From NCBI RefSeq assembly GCF_905171765.1, contig NC_053398.1, forward strand, positions 46,902,323 to 46,966,322: a stretch of DNA of 64,000 nt, in the 5' to 3' direction. The stretch is from Bufo bufo (taxonomy: Eukaryota > Chordata > Amphibia > Anura > Bufonidae). The translations under genes and the position numbers were made by a program. Numbering within the stretch: the stretch's first letter is position 1; each line of letters starts with the position of its first letter. The notes below the pieces were generated by a model, which saw only the letters and a program-made list of their open reading frames with translations, did no database searches and was not told the origin of the DNA. Shown here piece by piece: positions 1-11,748 of the stretch.

Positions 1-101
1 GCCACCCATGGCTATGGCACCCGCAGCGGGCAGAAGCGGGCGCCATCTTTAAACACTCGCCCAGCACCGTACATGTACGGCGCTGGGCATGAAGGGGTTA
101 A
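1..101. repeat. terminal piece of a piggyBac-like element
   Basis: An inverted repeat around position 75 (arms CCAGC..CCGTACATGTACGG..GCTGG) is followed by AAGGGG and then TTAA at 98-101. A subterminal palindrome followed by GGGG and TTAA is the layout seen at the ends of the complete piggyBac at 50636-55638. The rest of the element would lie before the window. The assignment rests only on this layout. Confidence 0.35.
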
Positions 102-908
102 CATCACATTCAGGTGCTCAGGGGGTTAATCCGGGTTTAAATTTTTTTTTAATTATACTCACCTCATCCACTTGCTCACGGAGAGGTCGTCTGCTCTCAT
201 CTTGATTAAAGAAAACCCGCCGAGTATAGTTTTTTTTATTTTAAGCCACCATTTTAGGAAAAATCGATTTGTTACCACAAAACACAAGGAAATTCGGCTT
301 TGCAGTGAATAATTTTTTTTCTAAACTTCAGATCGAATTCCTCATCGTATGCTTAGATTCGCTCAACACTAGTTATTATGTACCGGCCACTTTTGTGTAC
401 GCTGCTGAATGTACAGGATAAAACATTATGCAGCCTGTCAGCTCCGGTTGAGGGCAGGCAAGGACGGCTCTACTTGAGGAGGTCTGTTTACATCTCCTTG
501 AGCAGACACCAAAGGAGGAAATACTGCAGACCTGGAATTCAACATACATTAGAAAGTTTGCACAAGGGTGCACAGAAGATTTCATAATATAAAACTGCAC
601 TTTGTACTTCAAGCACACACAGTGTGACAAATAACCATAGGACCCCATAACCATAAGACCCCATGACATATGGAATTAATTTGGTCTCCACTCTATCCAT
701 TGTGTCTTCTTTCCTTTCCGTGGTCTCTCAGTGATATGCATTCAATTTTCACCTCACCTCTGAGGTGCAGCCAGAAAGTGACTTCACGGGTTAAGCCAAT
801 GTTTTGTTGTAGTTTTGGCAATATTCCACCACTCTCCACTTTCCATTGGTCCTCTGATGTGCAGCTTGATAGAGAGCCCCTCCATTTTTGGTTCTCCATG
901 TATTTTCT
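101..908. other. non-coding stretch, nothing recognised
   Basis: AT-rich sequence with short overlapping open frames on both strands and no protein motif. I see no gene or clear repeat boundary here. Confidence 0.4.
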
Positions 909-1190
909 TAGGGTATGACCACATGGTAAGGTCATGCTGCTGTCGGGTTGTGGCCATGCTGTGGTCATGAATTAGCCCGCGGCTGGCTTTCATTTAACTA
1001 ATGAAGACCGCACTATATAGTTGGTCTTCACTGTTAATGGCTACGCAGCAACTTCAATACCGCCCGGCCATTAACAATGAAGACCAACTAAACAGTGCGG
1101 CCTTCATTAGTTAAATGAAAGCCATCTGCAGGCAAGTTGGCTGCACGGTTCATGACCACAGCATGACCATGCCATGTGGTCGTACCCTTA
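909..1190. repeat. palindromic miniature DNA element
   Basis: The two halves are inverted copies. The left end reads TTAGGGTATGACCACATGG and the right end is its near complement. Inner arms containing 'AACTAATGAAGACCGCACT' on the left and its complement on the right surround a centre near 1045. There is no coding capacity, so it is a non-autonomous foldback-type element. Confidence 0.6.
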
Positions 1191-1838
1191 AAGGAGTTGT
1201 GCAGGATTAGAAAAACATGCTTGCTTTCTTCTAAAAACAGCTCCACGCATATCCAAAGGTTGTGTGTGGTATGCGGCTTAACCCCAGTCACTTTAATAGA
1301 GGTGAACTGCAATACCAGATGCAATCCATGGACAGGTTGGACTTGTTTTTGGAAGAAAGCAACCGATTGTTGTTATTGGAGACAGTTCATATAAGGTTTG
1401 TAGTTCATATAAACTCTGTTTTCTCCCTTTTCAGCACACGGACTGCAAATGGAATCTTTATAATTGGTTGCTTGTTTCTTTAAATTGACTAATATTTGAT
1501 ACACTTCTCAGTAGTTGTTTTTGCCTTGTACCCATGAATATATGTCTGTATGTACTGTATACAGAATATGTTGATTTTACTTTGCAGGTTGTCTGGATAG
1601 CGGGTCACAATACCCTTCAGTGACAAGCTACTTTGGCTGGCTGTAATCACAGTCCTCTTGGCTATCAGCTACAAGGAAATACAACCTGGTAATGGTCTTG
1701 ATGGGAAGATGTGACCAGGAGGTCTGCTAGGAGGATTACTTAGGCACAGCATTCATTGGTATGGAGTGATGTAAACAATAAAGTGGCCTCTTCAAACAGC
1801 TGCTCTGGGGAGGTCAATCCTCACTAGTCTGATATGGG

Positions 1839-2231
1839 CAACGTTGGACTTGGGTGCCTAGGGTCCACCAGTATAAATCATTCTAGGGGCCAGCAGTATG
1901 ACTACATGAAAATAATTGATTATATGGGTCCTTAAATGAATTTGAGAAGGCAGGTCCCTCGGGAATTAGAATACTTTGTGGTCTACTTATGTGCAAGTCA
2001 TCTCAGCCACATAATGTGTCTATAATAAACGTATTCGTTTTTTCAATAATCTACCCACTGCCTATATAGATGTCTAGGCTGGTTGAGATGCTATAGGTTG
2101 CATCCCTGAATGTAGTGCCATGTCTGTTGTGCCATGTGCCACATATGCAAGGGGTGAGGGACTGAGGGCCCACCATGTTCAGGGATCCACCGGTGGATTC
2201 TTCTGTTCCTCTGTGGGCCAGTCAGAGCCTG
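1839..2231. mobile_element. hAT-type miniature element
   Basis: The element starts CAACGTTGGACTTGGG and ends CAGTCAGAGCCTG, imperfect inverted ends like those of the better preserved copy at 48836-49138. The flanking 8-mers GATATGGG and GATATTGC are similar but not identical, as expected for an old target duplication. Inside are the phrases 'GGGCCCACCATGTTCAGGG' and 'GGTCCACCAG' shared with the other copy. There is no coding capacity. Confidence 0.5.
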
Positions 2232-2586
2232 GATATTGCTAGCCCACCCTGGGGATAGAGCATCATAACTTTTATCTCAGAAAATCCCTTTAAACCTGTA
2301 TATGGCCGCCCAAGAGGTGTAGAGAGATGTTGGTTCAGCCAGTTTGAAGCTTGTAGGAGGGGCAAACTTCATCATCCCAAGTACACTTTAAGCCCTGTTG
2401 TCCCCCACATGTGTTTGTTTCCCCTGCCTCCTCAATTCTTCTTTTGTGTCCTTGCAAGTGTAGCCATAGAAGAGAACAGTAGCACTTTGAGGAGGTGCAC
2501 AGAGACACCAAAGTTCTGCCACAGGAGAAAGGAAGATTCCCTTAAGCGCCTCAGTTGAAGAGGGAGGAGGAGGGATAGATGATTTA

Positions 2587-3061
2587 AAGGGCACCTGTCA
2601 ACATCGAACTCCCTATCCAACTGTTTGCATAGACACATAGCTGTACTTCATCTGATTAAAACGCTGTCTTTTGTTTGTTGATGTGAGGCTCCCTTCCTGA
2701 ATTATGATATTTTTTCCTAATATGCAAATTAGGCCTTTGGTGCAATGAAGGCATCACCATTGCCCTTGTTGCACCCAAATTCTATTAATTTCTGTGCCAG
2801 CCCCTCCCTCACTGCTTTGATTGACAGGGCCACGCAATGGCAAAGCAGTGAAGGAGGAGCTGGTTGCAGAGCTTGTGTGCAACAAGAGCAATGGTGACAC
2901 ACTTGTTGCACTAATGGCCTAATGTACATATTAAGAAAAAGTAACTCGGGAATGGAGCCTCGGATCAGCAAAAGAAAAACAGTGTTTTAATCAGGAGAAC
3001 CACAGCTATGTGTCTATGCAAACAGTTGGATAGCGAGGTCGTTGGTGACAGATTCCCTTTA
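2587..3061. repeat. palindromic repeat, AAAGGGCACCTGTCA family
   Basis: The left end AAAGGGCACCTGTCA pairs with the right end TGACAGATTCCCTTT. The arms contain 'AACTGTTTGCATAGACACAT' and its complement. The centre carries 'TATGCAAATTAGGCC' and 'TTGATTGACAGGGCC', which recur in the repeats at 41120, 44143, 57436 and 63054. It is non-coding. Confidence 0.6.
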
Positions 3062-3439
3062 AGAGGAAAGAAAAACAGAAGTGGGCCCAGAAAATGTACA
3101 GTGGGGGTGAGCTGCTTCAGCCTGAAATCTGGTTGCCTAGGACACAGAGATAAAACCAGGGGGGCGCCAGAGTGAGTGGAGAAGATTTGGTCCAGGCAAC
3201 CTTCATCCACATAAAGAACACCACTATCTTTTAGGGCATCTGCAGTACCCCAGTGGAGGGGGTATCTGCAAATGGCTTGTTATTTAATGTTATGTAATGG
3301 TATGGCATATATTGTATTGTTATGTATTGTGCCCAGTATAGCCATGTATGGATAACACAGCTAGGGTGAACAATCCTGTCCCAGCCCTTGTATGAGGATA
3401 GGTGGTGGCTGGCTCCACCCCTAGCTTGAGAGTCTAGAG

Positions 3440-3597
3440 CAGGGATCAGCAACCTTCGGCACTCCAGCTGTTCTGAAACTACAATTCCCAGCATGCTTAA
3501 TTCATTTCTATGAGAGTTCTCAGAGGAGCATAGCAAGTATGCATGCTGGGAGTTGTAGTTTCACAACAGCTGGAGTGCCGGAGGTTGCCTACCCCTG
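3440..3597. mobile_element. hAT-type MITE with perfect 8-bp target duplication
   Basis: A 158-bp near-palindrome starts CAGGGATCAGCAACC and ends GGTTGCCTACCCCTG. It is flanked on both sides by GTCTAGAG (3432-3439 and 3598-3605). An 8-bp duplication together with CAGGG termini is the hAT signature. There is no coding capacity; a hAT transposase elsewhere in the genome would have moved it. Confidence 0.8.
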
Positions 3598-3639
3598 GTC
3601 TAGAGTGAGAGTTCAGAAAGAGAAAGCTAGCTGTTGAAT

Positions 3640-4093
3640 TGCCGGACCCGACGTTTAGCTTTTTCTGAATGGTTACCATGGCTGCCGGGACGCTAAAGTC
3701 CTGGCAGCCATGGTAAAGTGTAGCGGGGAGCGGGGGAGCAGCATACTTACCGTCCGTGCGGCTCCCGGGGCGCTCCAGAGTGACGTCAGGGCGCCCCAAG
3801 CGCATGGATCATGTGATCGCATGGATCACGTCATCCATGTGCATGGGGCGCTCTGATGTCATTCTGGAGCGCCCCGGGAGCCACACGGACTGTAAGTATA
3901 CCGCTCCCCGCTCCTACTATGGCAACCAGGACTTTAATAGCGTCCTGGCTGCCATAGTAACACTGAACGCATTTTGAAGACGGCTCCGTCTTCAAATGCT
4001 TTCAGTACACTTGCGTTTTTCCGGATCCGGCGTGTAATTCCGGCAAGTGGAGTACACGCCGGATCCGGACAACGCAAGTGTGAAAGAGGCCTT
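3640..4093. repeat. GC-rich palindromic repeat
   Basis: The arms include 'GGCGCTCCAGAGTGACGTCA' and an inverted counterpart near 3848-3875, and 'CTGGCAGCCATGGTAA' with a counterpart near 3945. The right side carries nested short inverted repeats around CCGGATCCGG. It is non-coding, belongs to the palindromic DNA-repeat class, and its outer boundaries are approximate. Confidence 0.5.
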
Positions 4094-5305
4094 ACATGGG
4101 CAGATTGTCGGGAATGATCTTCTGGACGATTACTAGCTCGTGTAAATGCAGCTTTAGAATGTGCATGGTTGAGCACTGAAGTCAGTAAGGTAACCTGCTA
4201 CCAAAAGCTGCTATGACTTTACTGCTGTGAGGGACACAGTTAAGGCACCCTTCACACCTGGAGACGACTTGACCAGTGATATCACTAAAACCCTGTATCC
4301 AGCAGTGGAAACTACAGCCATAGGTTCTGTTGAAAGAGACAGAGAAGACAGGAAAGAGGGCCATATCTCTCATCCTTGCCTAAATCCATACATTGCTATC
4401 TGGGAGAGAATTCTACTGTGTACAGTTGCAACAGCGTCTGCTATATTTGGATGTAATACAACTCCCATTTCGCACTTGAGTAAAGATAGACGTTTATTCA
4501 TATACCTCTGGCCGGGTTTCCTGACTCCAGCACCATATGCCGGCCATTTACTTTGGACACCCTGCCTTGCACCCATACAAACACTTAACATCACGGCACC
4601 CCAAGTATCATCAGCCAGGGACCCCAAAACCAAGGTGTGCCCCAAGGGAAGGAAGAGTACCCCCTTCTTTCACTGCGCTGGCCCTAGGGTACAATGTCGA
4701 GAGGATAGCCATCATCCTCGACTCCAGCTTTTTCCAGCCCGCAGCACATCCACGTCATGTTTTGGGAGACAGAAGTACCTGGCACACTATGAGAAATGTT
4801 TATACTACATTTCTGTTTTTTACTGAACAATTGAGTATTGCACGGCAACATGTTAGACTCATCCTGTTATCTTCTGTAGAAGTTTGTACGTGACCTACCA
4901 TTAAAATTCATGTTAACCCTTCCTTGTGTGGTGTTTGTTCATCAGCTACCACTGTTATACCTGGAATGGCCCCAGAAATTAAGGTCAGTGGGGAATAACC
5001 ACATCACCACATCACTGACAACTTCCATGTATTCTTTCATCTTCAATCTATAAGGTTAAAAAATGGAGGAACTAAACAGCAAACACACCACATGTCTGGA
5101 AAGTGTCCAGTTTGGCCGCAAAGATAAATTTATTTTTAAGATGATAAATTCTGGAACCACGGGCCTTATTGTAAGATAAGATCAGCCCATATAAATGTTC
5201 ATATAATAGTGAGGGCCGTTAGCTAACATCTCAGTGGTCTACAACACCTCAACGCTCTAGAGCATGAACTGCCTGGTGATAACATTGCAGTTGAAACCTT
5301 GATTA
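4094..5305. other. non-coding stretch
   Basis: Contains a 199-codon open frame at 4227-4826 without recognisable domains. The part from about 4560 to 4740 resembles LTR-type leader sequence in texture (C-rich, 'GGGACCCC'), but no ends or target duplication were found. Confidence 0.3.
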
Positions 5306-5523
5306 AAAGGGTTCTCTTGGCTACAGATATTAATGACCTGTCCTCAGGATAGGTCATCATCAATATCAGATCATTGGGGGGCCGACACACGGCACCCCCA
5401 CCAATCAACTGTTATGGGCTGCCATGGCACCAAAGCTATGCAGTGTATGGAGCTGGAGACATACCTATTGAAGACCTATCCTGAGGACCGGTAATTAATA
5501 TCTATAGCCCAAAGAATCCTTTT
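5306..5523. repeat. palindromic repeat, GACCTATCCTGAGGA family
   Basis: The left arm has 'AATGACCTGTCCTCAGGATA' and the right arm 'GACCTATCCTGAGGAC', with A/G-rich and T/C-rich outer ends. The same family recurs at 11408, 11749, 29015, 45279 and 59799. It is non-coding. Confidence 0.55.
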
Positions 5524-5876
5524 AATCTATCATCCATGTGAAACCAAGAGGTGACAACCTGATATGGGCACCCCTTTGCTCCTGGTCTGCCTCTATGGCA
5601 TGTACACCCTTGAGTCTGTATATGAGTGCATTAAATACCCATATAACTCATCAATACCTTCGAAGCCCTATGGCTATAGTGACCAGAACAATTTTTGTGA
5701 TTTTATTAGATTTTTTTTATTATGCAAAATATTATAATACTTTTTTCCAACTTTTTTTAATACATGAAAAGAACAGCCTATAATAGATGTTATACAATTT
5801 AAAATGTATAGTTGTGATGGCACACTCTCATCTGGTATACAATGGGACAGTTATTTGGATTTAAAAACTTATTTAT

Positions 5877-6240
5877 TTATATTCTCAATATAAAAACAAG
5901 ACCAGTTTGATGTACTGGGGAGACTGTTCTATAGACTTGGTTTAAAGTGCTATATGCAAGCTGAGTACATGCATTGCTGAGTGTAGGCTGGGTACATATA
6001 GTGTAAAACACAAGCTGAGTACACAGAGATATGAGCTGAGTACAATAAAGTGCTAAATGCAGACTGAATACATGAAGGTGCTGTGCAGACTGGGTAAACA
6101 ATTATATATTGGGGAGGCTGTCGTATAGACTTGGTTTAAAGTGCTATATGCAGGCTGAGTACAGGAAAGTGCTAAGTATAAGTTGCGTATATGTAGTGCT
6201 GTATGTAAGCTGAGTATACAAAGGTAGTTGTAAATATAAA
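5877..6240. repeat. degenerate minisatellite
   Basis: Loosely repeated ~27-30-bp units built around 'AAGCTGAGTACA' and 'AAAGTGCTATATGCA'. A higher-order repeat is visible: the segment starting GGGGAGACTGTTCTATAGAC at 5917 recurs with small changes at 6111, a 194-bp period. Read on the minus strand it gives repetitive peptides containing YTQL, which I regard as incidental. Confidence 0.65.
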
Positions 6241-6879
6241 AAGACTCTTTTAGAAAAAATTATGTTTTTGGCTAGGCTTTTGATTGCACGGGCTTGGTTC
6301 TCACCTAATACTCCAACAATAAACACATGGCTAAATCTCTTTAATAAGATTAAAAGATATGAAAATATTCTATATAAACAGAGAAACTCTGAGGATAAAT
6401 GGTTTAAGATATGGGGAGAATAAAATTTTCCTGCCTTGTACCTTCTTTTCTTTTCCCCCCATATGTCCTTTTTTTTTTATAGAGGAACTAGGAGACGCAT
6501 TGCAAAACGGTGGTGGGATTGGTAGGGAATTGGGGGTAAAGGTTAAAAAGTGGAAATAATAATTTTTGATGCCTGAATTTGTATGGAAATATCATGTTTT
6601 TTAGTTTTTTTTGCTAAATGAAATATGTTGAAAAATATATATTCTTATTATGATTTATTACAATATCTTTAGGGGTTGTCTGAGACCTTATAAAATGCCC
6701 AGGCCACATGCAAAATATGAATTAGCTCCTGCTGCCGCCACTTACATTTTCCACCAGACCGGAAGTGGAATATGTTATTCACATCCTTGTGGTCCATGCT
6801 GGCCAATCAATGGCCTCAGAGGTTACGTGTGCATGAATGGTAGGTGATACTGAGGCGCTGTCTCAATATCAGAAAGAGT

Positions 6880-7247
6880 GGTCAGCAATGCACTGGTACC
6901 AGCCGAGTGCACGTCATTTGCAGATACGGACCCATTCACTTGAATGGGTCTGCCATCCACAGGAAACGTTCCTCACTGCAAAAAAAATAGAACATGTTCT
7001 ATTTTTTTGCAGTGTCGAGGCACAGACCGAAATCTCATGGAAGCGATCCGTAGTGTTTCCGAAGGCTTCTGATCTGTGCCTCTGCTCTGCACAGCTCTGT
7101 ATTTTGCGGATTGCAGACCCATTAAAGTCAATGGGGACGCATCCGTGATACGGAGTGCACATGGCCGGTGCCCATATATTGCGAACCCGCTGTTTGCAGT
7201 CCGCAATACGGGCACGGGGCACATACGCTCGTGTGCATGAGCCCTAA
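6880..7247. repeat. palindromic repeat, GCATGAGCCC family
   Basis: Contains 'GACCCATTCACTTGAATGGG' near 6930 and ends GCTCGTGTGCATGAGCCCTAA. It is related by its right terminus and Cyt-Gua-rich arms to the repeats at 8405, 21151, 30972 and 43811. The left boundary is approximate and it is non-coding. Confidence 0.45.
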
Positions 7248-7716
7248 GAGTGATGCTGCTTGCAGGAAAACGAAAAGGCAGCCCATTTTCTCTAATCTCA
7301 TATTTCATTCTTCCCCGAAATGTATTTCTAATTTAAAGATTAAAAAGAACAAGAACAATAGTTTTTTAATGAAAAAAGCCCCTGTATATTCTCAAGATGC
7401 AGAATATTTTTGAATTGTAAGAATAATTTATATACCAAGAAATGTTTTTGCATACTACTACAAAAATGTGGCCAGCTTCCCACACAACTTCCTAATTCTG
7501 ACAAATTTTACACCACATAGAATATCAATCAGCAAGAAACCCAACAATTGCATATCTTGTAACAGAGCTCAAAATTGTTCCCCCACCGTGGTATCAATCC
7601 CAGATGATATTGGGTGTGTATCACCAGTCAAGAAATGCAAAAATGCATCTTTGAAGAGTGTGCATTGACACTTAATTCTCATAAGTCATAAGTACTACTA
7701 ATACTAATTTAAAAGT

Positions 7717-8178
7717 AAGGCTACTTTCACACTAGCGTTTTCAATTTCACTATTGAGATCCGTCATAGGATCTCAATAGCGGAAGAAAATGCTTCATTCT
7801 TGTCCCCATTCATTGTCAATGGGGACAAAACTGATCTGAACGAAACGGAATGCACCAAAATGCATTCCGTTCCATTTGATTGCGTCCCCATCGCGGACAG
7901 AAAAACGCTGCAAGCAGCGTTTTTCTGTCTGCGATGTGGTGCGGAGCAAGACGGATCTGTCCCCCGCAAGTAGGGATATTGTCTCTGACACAATAGAAAA
8001 CGGATCCGTCCCCCATTGATTTTTAATGGTGTTCATGACGGATTCATCATGGCTATAGAAGACCTAATACAACCGGATCCGTTCATGATTGATGCATGCA
8101 GTTGTATTACTGTAACGGAAGTGTTTTTGCAGATCCATGACGGATCCCCCAAAAACACTAGTGGGAAAGTAGCCTAAT
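7717..8178. repeat. palindromic repeat, TTTCACACTAGCG family
   Basis: The left end AGGCTACTTTCACACTAGCG pairs with the right end AACACTAGTGGGAAAGTAGCCT. The centre holds the inverted pair 'AAAAACGCTGCAAGCAGCGT'. On both sides lies a near-identical 'TAATACTAATT(T)AAAAGTAA', longer than a usual target duplication. Related copies are at 9440 and 21766. Confidence 0.6.
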
Positions 8179-8404
8179 ACTAATTAAAAGTAATGTAATG
8201 TCGGAATTAAAATAATGCCCTGAAGTATTAGATCAGCCCTGACACCCGAGGTTCTATGAGACATATCCCTACTTCGTTATTTGTGGCTATAATAATGGAC
8301 CTACAACATGACCTTTTGCCTCTATTAATGATCATATCGATGTTTGTTGGTGCCCTACTGTTCATTTTTTATTTTTTTATTTATGCATCACCATGCCGTC
8401 AGAC

Positions 8405-8660
8405 TTAGGCCTCATGCATACGACCGTTTTTCGGTTCCGCATCCGAGCCACAGTTTTTGCGGCTCAGCTGCGGACCCATTCACTCCGTGTGCTGTCTGCA
8501 TCAGTTGCTCTGTTCCGAGGCCCCGCAAAAAAAATATAGCATGTCCTATTCTTGTCCGTTTGGCGGACAAGAATAGGCATTTCTACAATGGGCCGCCCTT
8601 TCCGTTCCGCAAATTTGCGGACCGCAAAAAACGGCACGGTCGTGTGCATGTAGCCTTACT
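8405..8660. repeat. palindromic repeat, AGGCCTCATGCA family
   Basis: The left end TAGGCCTCATGCATACGACCG pairs with the right end CGGTCGTGTGCATGTAGCC. The centre contains 'CTTGTCCG..CGGACAAG'. It is non-coding and the best match is the copy at 43811-44126. Confidence 0.6.
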
Positions 8661-8759
8661 TCTACTGATCCAGTTCTCCACTGTTAGTATGGAGGAGCCG
8701 AGGATGCATTCCCCATCCAGAAAAAGAGACTGTTTTAGTTATTTGTTTCCGTGAACTAA

Positions 8760-9432
8760 GAAGCTGGAGCAATAAAGAAATAAATATATCACCAGTCCGC
8801 AATAATGCTACGCAGCAGGTCCGAAAAGTGATGTGGGTTCAATCACGTTATAAACAGGTACAATATATGGGGTTCAGACCGCGCTTCTAATCCAGGTCAG
8901 TATGCAAGTTCTTAGTCCTTCTTACTTCCTCGTTTACAAAGAGAGCCTGAGGGCTGCAAATATCCCTCAAATAGATATCCTGCAACCAATGGAATTATAA
9001 TAGTGAGAGTCCGTATGTAACAGTAACCTGCATTGCACTGATTATACTCACACGATGCGCATCACACAAGGCGTAAATGTAATCCCTCCGTGGTAAATTG
9101 TTCTTGTTCTATCGGAACAGCCACGTTTCCATACAATCTGGTTAGATCCCCACACGGACTCAAATGATGTATACCTCAGACAACTCTATATTTCTTTTCT
9201 TCAGATTCCTGAAAGTTTTCTGTGGACAAGAATGGCTTCTGCAATAGTGAAGCTCCGTATTACTTGTTTAAAACTTTTTATTTGTCCATACTTACAAGAC
9301 AACTTTCTTAAAACAACTTTTTAAAACATATAAAATTCCCAGCGTCTGCTCCTTCTGCCCGACCCGGGTTTCACTCCTAGAGCTTTCCCCTGACGAAGCT
9401 CTAGGAGTGAAACCCGGGTCGGGCAGAAGCAG
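8760..9432. repeat. possible Penelope-like terminal region with perfect hairpin
   Basis: The right part is a perfect 34-nt inverted repeat (9352-9385 and 9396-9429) with a 10-nt loop. One arm carries CTGACGAAGCTC...GAGTGAAACC, the kind of motif found in the terminal repeats of Penelope-like elements. The upstream 500 bases have no open frame. Assignment to Penelope is inferred from that motif alone. Confidence 0.3.
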
Positions 9433-9439
9433 CATGCTG

Positions 9440-9612
9440 CAGTATTTTCTCCATCCAAAAAACGTAAGAGGGACTGAACTGATGCATCCTGATCGGAATG
9501 CTCTCCATTCAGAATGCATTAGGATAAAACTGATCAGTTTTTTTCCGGTATTGAGCTGCTGTGACGGAACTCAATACCGGAAAACCAAAACACTAGTGTG
9601 AAAGTACCCTTA
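9440..9612. repeat. partial TTTCACAC-family repeat
   Basis: Ends AACACTAGTGTGAAAGTACCC, like the right end of the element at 7717-8178, and carries the inner inverted pair TTCCGGTATTGAG and CTCAATACCGGAA. The left end is missing, presumably cut by the neighbouring hairpin-bearing sequence. Confidence 0.45.
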
Positions 9613-10926
9613 GAAGATAAATTTTAATTAAAAAAAAGGACCATTACATGCCAGATGTTTCTGTATATTGTTTTTAGGGAAAACTAAACATTAGCAAATG
9701 TACAATGTATATATAGTTGTCTATTTGGTTTCATATGGCAAAGGTGTGCTCTATTGGCATATGTGTATGTCGAATACATCAATACTTTTCTTTTAGCATT
9801 GGGGATGGCATAGAGCTTCAAGCTTTGCCTATTCTAAAAGCACATGCATATTAGAAGTTTATATTTCATAATTCTAGTCAGTGTAGCAATTTATATAAAC
9901 CTATGGCATACATTTAAAGGGATTGTCCCACCATCAGAACTTGATAGGGAATCAGTATTCAGTCAGTGGATGTCCATCTGCTAGAATCCCTAAGGTTCAT
10001 GGGAATATGGTGATAGGGTCCCCAGAGTGAATAGAGCGATGGTCACGGCGCATGCGCAGTGCAGCTCCATTACTCTTTATAGGACTGCTGATGAGAATCA
10101 GAGTACAACACTCGACTATCTCCAGAAGTCCCATAGAGTTGGATGAAGCGGCAGCCCTCTGCATGACCATCGCTCCATTCCCTTTGGGGACTCCGGCATC
10201 AATTTTTTTTGTGAATGGTAGGGGTCCCAGCAGTTGGATATCCACCGAGTAGATACTGATCCCCTAAGGAGTAGAGCCTTTCACATGGCGCAGACTTGAT
10301 TTTGGCTGAGGAGTTCGCAGAAAATCAACAGCAGAAATTCTAAAATGAAACATGGATTTCTTCCACATTTGCCCAGTGCATCTGCAGGCAGATTAGCCCC
10401 ATAGTAATCCATTTGAGCACATAGGGGGTCATTTACGAACAGATATATGCTACTCTAGCCCGGTAGAGAGAATGGAGCGGCGACGCTGGATAGAAGAGGG
10501 TTCGGAAAAGTCATTTTTTTCTTATTATAGCATGCTAACATGCTCCTCGTGCTTTAATTCCATAAAAGAGAACTCGGAAAACTTATGGCCTAAACAACAA
10601 AAAGTGTAACTTTCCAGGAAAAGTGTTTGCAAATGTTTACTGCAGGTTTGCATATGTTCACTTGTGATTACTTTGCAATTTTTTCCCTACAAGTAAGTTT
10701 GAAATGTGGTGTAAAAGGGATCTAAGAAATACCCAAGAAATTCAGTAGGCATGACGCTGCTGGGAGTTTGTATTATCAGCTGTATTCTTTTCTGTATGTC
10801 AATAAAAAGACAGCTTAGTCTGCCAACTTTCACTTTGTAAATGTGCACATTCTTTCAGTGTAATCCCCATATCTCCTGCCTGTGTAGAGTTCTGTTGTCT
10901 GAATGTGTTGCCTCTGGATATGGTAT
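9613..10926. other. non-coding stretch
   Basis: AT-rich sequence. A small inverted repeat around 10030-10170 ('GCGATGGTCA', 'TGACCATCGC') is visible. I see no gene. Confidence 0.35.
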
Positions 10927-11065
10927 GACGCCTTCTTCTATGGTCATAGTCATAGAAGGTCATGTGATGACGCCTTCTTCTATGGTCATAGAAGGTCATG
11001 GTATGACGCCTTCTTCTATGGTCATAGAAGGTCATGTGATGACGCCTTCTTCTATGGTCATCATC
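10927..11065. repeat. 36-bp tandem repeat
   Basis: Units begin GACGCCTTCTTCTATGGTCA at 10927, 10969, 11005 and 11041. The first is 42 bp because of a 6-bp internal duplication, the next two are exactly 36 bp, and the last is partial. Each unit contains the near-palindrome CTTCTATGGTCATAGAAG. Units are nearly identical, so the array is young. Confidence 0.85.
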
Positions 11066-11407
11066 ACACATGAGTGTAGAAGGACCTTCCCCCACACACA
11101 CACATGAACACATTTTAGCAGCACATGTGTTGTCATGCTGCTACCTTTTAACCAGTCAGATCTACATACGTAGCTGGAGAACCCAGAAGAACTCTTTGTC
11201 CTGTGGATAAAACACATGTTTACGACATTAGAAACTCATAGACATTGGTTACGTTTTAATGCTGGTGGCTCTGTGAATTAAACATTAGAAACTCATAGGG
11301 AGTAAGATTTTTGCTCTCAGGTTAGTAGGCAAATATCTTTAAGCCCTTAGCGGGGCTAATACACATGATAGTCACACGATTTATGGCCTATATCATTTGC
11401 ATATTTT

Positions 11408-11720
11408 AAAGGGGTTTTCCAGGAGTTTAATATTAATGGCCTATCTTCAGGAGAGGCCATTATTATCTGATCAGTGGGAGTCCAACTGCTTGAAGAGTCC
11501 TCTTTCTAGGCTATATGATGTCACATTCATCAGCCTATGTGCAGTTCAGTCCCATTCAGGTGAAAAACCAAGTACAGCCACTATACCATGAAAGTGCCTC
11601 AGTGGCCTCTTCAAACAGGCGATCAGCGGCAGTGCCAGGAGTCAGACCCCCACCCATCATATATTGATGATCGATCCTGAGGATAGGTCATCAATATTTT
11701 CCTCCCACAAAACCCCTTTT
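11408..11720. repeat. palindromic repeat, AAAGGGGTTTTCC family
   Basis: Starts AAAGGGGTTTTCCAGGAG and ends with the complementary AAAACCCCTTTT. The inner arms carry 'GGCCTATCTTCAGGAGAGGC' and 'GATCCTGAGGATAGGTCATC'. It is non-coding and lies next to a second copy at 11749. Confidence 0.6.
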
Positions 11721-11748
11721 AAATAAAGTAGATAATATATTATTATTA

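Noticed and set aside
4227..4826. 199-codon open frame on the + strand
   Set aside because: No domain, low-complexity or family resemblance; composition looks like repeat-derived leader sequence; no splice or start context.
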